DNA from: Lepidurus packardi
Taxonomy: Eukaryota; Arthropoda; Branchiopoda; Notostraca; Triopsidae
NCBI GenBank assembly: GCA_023053545.1
Contig: JAKZAN010000005.1
Coordinates: forward strand, 5,208,001-5,272,000
Direction of reading: 5' to 3'
DNA length: 64,000 bases
Position numbers and translations under genes: made by a program. The stretch's first letter is position 1. Every line of letters begins with the position of its first letter. The notes under the pieces are model-generated. The model saw nothing but the letters and a program-made list of their open reading frames with translations. It ran no database searches and was not told the origin of the DNA. Positions 63,117-64,000 of the stretch are shown here, piece by piece.

Positions 63117-64000
63117 TAACATCACCAAATCTTTGAACTGTGAACCACTCAATACCAGGTAGTTCGCATTTACTATCACATATCCCGGATCGTCCAAGTA
63201 CATGTATATAAAGTTAGATGTGTTACTTTTTAATTTCTTGCCTGCAAGGAAATACAGTACTGGAATTTATACTTGAATAGTTAATGTAGCTGTTGCGTAG
63301 TAAAATAGCATAATGAAATTATAAGGACTTTCGCAAAAAAACATGTCATATCTATTTGGTGCGATAAAGCTAATTCGTGTATCCCTGATAATGATGCCAA
63401 ACGTAAGGCTAGAAAGAACCTTCCCAGCTTGTTTTGCCCATCACAGATCGCAGATGCATCGCACGTCCTTTCTTTTTTTCCGGGGCTTTGTGGTGGTGGG
63501 GTTAGCATTACTGCGTGTTTTCTTATATTCACCGGAACATATTTTTTGTTAAATCTAGTGAAAGCATTTCTATGTATATTATTCGATTATACGCAATTTT
63601 CGTACATTTTATGCATTCCCGCTATTCAGCCACTGGAGATTGGGTGACATACCGCAGAACGCTTACAGGATTCTTGTTGGAATCTTTGCTTAGATCATAT
63701 ACACTATAGATAGGGCATGGCTATGCTGTAGTGCGTGCAGAGTAAAGGGGAGCGCCAGTAGTAGATTATCCCACAGCAATGGCGGCTTTTGTTACATTTA
63801 TTAGCGTTTCCATGGTTTGGCTTCTGTAATGCTTGATTGAAACAAAGCGAGGTTTAGTATTCCATGAGAAAGAATGGTGTAGCAGTGCTCATTTCAACGT
63901 CAAAAAGCTTAGCCCATTCAGGACTGTTAAGGCTATAAAAGTTAAGACTGGAAAAACTAATACTGGAATACATAAAAGTGCGTTAATTAGCACCATTGTA
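63117..64000. other. Window end, no recognised feature
   Basis: About 880 bp to the right of the transposon. A short ATG frame at 63780 (MAAFVTFISV...) ends after 15 codons. No gene supported. Confidence 0.4.

Overview
This is a nuclear genome window from an animal with small genes, short introns (mostly 50-130 bp) and GT-AG splicing. The EF1-alpha protein is of arthropod type. One TATA promoter is followed at the expected distance by TCAGTC, the arthropod initiator. My best guess is an arthropod, perhaps a crustacean with a compact genome; the phylum is fairly likely and anything finer is speculation. For the main spliced genes below, the exon lengths I read add up to a multiple of three with compatible phases, so most look intact.

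Layout. 0-10 kb: TRAM1 (+), an SLC48A1/HRG1-like heme transporter (+), EF1-alpha (-), mitochondrial ribosomal protein S14 (+) and a PR-domain zinc-finger protein of PRDM10/15 type (-). 10-12.3 kb: a decayed leucine-rich-repeat-like gene. 12.3-20.9 kb: an 8.6-kb DNA with perfect 25-bp terminal inverted repeats. It holds a DUF4806-type gene (-) and, facing away from it, a coiled-coil gene (+) built from a 35-codon exon repeated three times. No transposase was recognised. A 444-bp MITE sits inside the DUF4806 gene. 21.6-22.2 kb: CREBL2 bZIP (+). 23.3-37.4 kb: talin (-), 36 coding exons, about 2,799 aa. 37.4-46.8 kb: mostly non-coding, possibly talin's long 5'-UTR intron plus a few candidate exons. 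46.8-61 kb: a dense cluster of LMAN1/ERGIC-53 (-), FIP1 (+), bystin (+), SDF2/SDF2L1 (+), RPLP0 (-), a coiled-coil/zinc-finger adaptor (+), BBS5 (-) and mitochondrial fission factor (-). 60.96-63.12 kb: a THAP/HTH_Tnp_4 transposon with identical 67-bp inverted repeats, internally deleted and sitting just upstream of Mff.

The host genes are mostly housekeeping: early secretory pathway (TRAM, LMAN1, SDF2), translation and ribosome assembly (EF1A, RPLP0, MRPS14, bystin), mRNA 3'-end formation (FIP1), adhesion (talin), cilia (BBS5), mitochondrial division (Mff) and heme traffic. They are not an operon, but several pairs share short head-to-head promoters (EF1A/MRPS14, LMAN1/FIP1). The most unusual part is the 8.6-kb TIR-bounded element with its two divergent, apparently intact genes.
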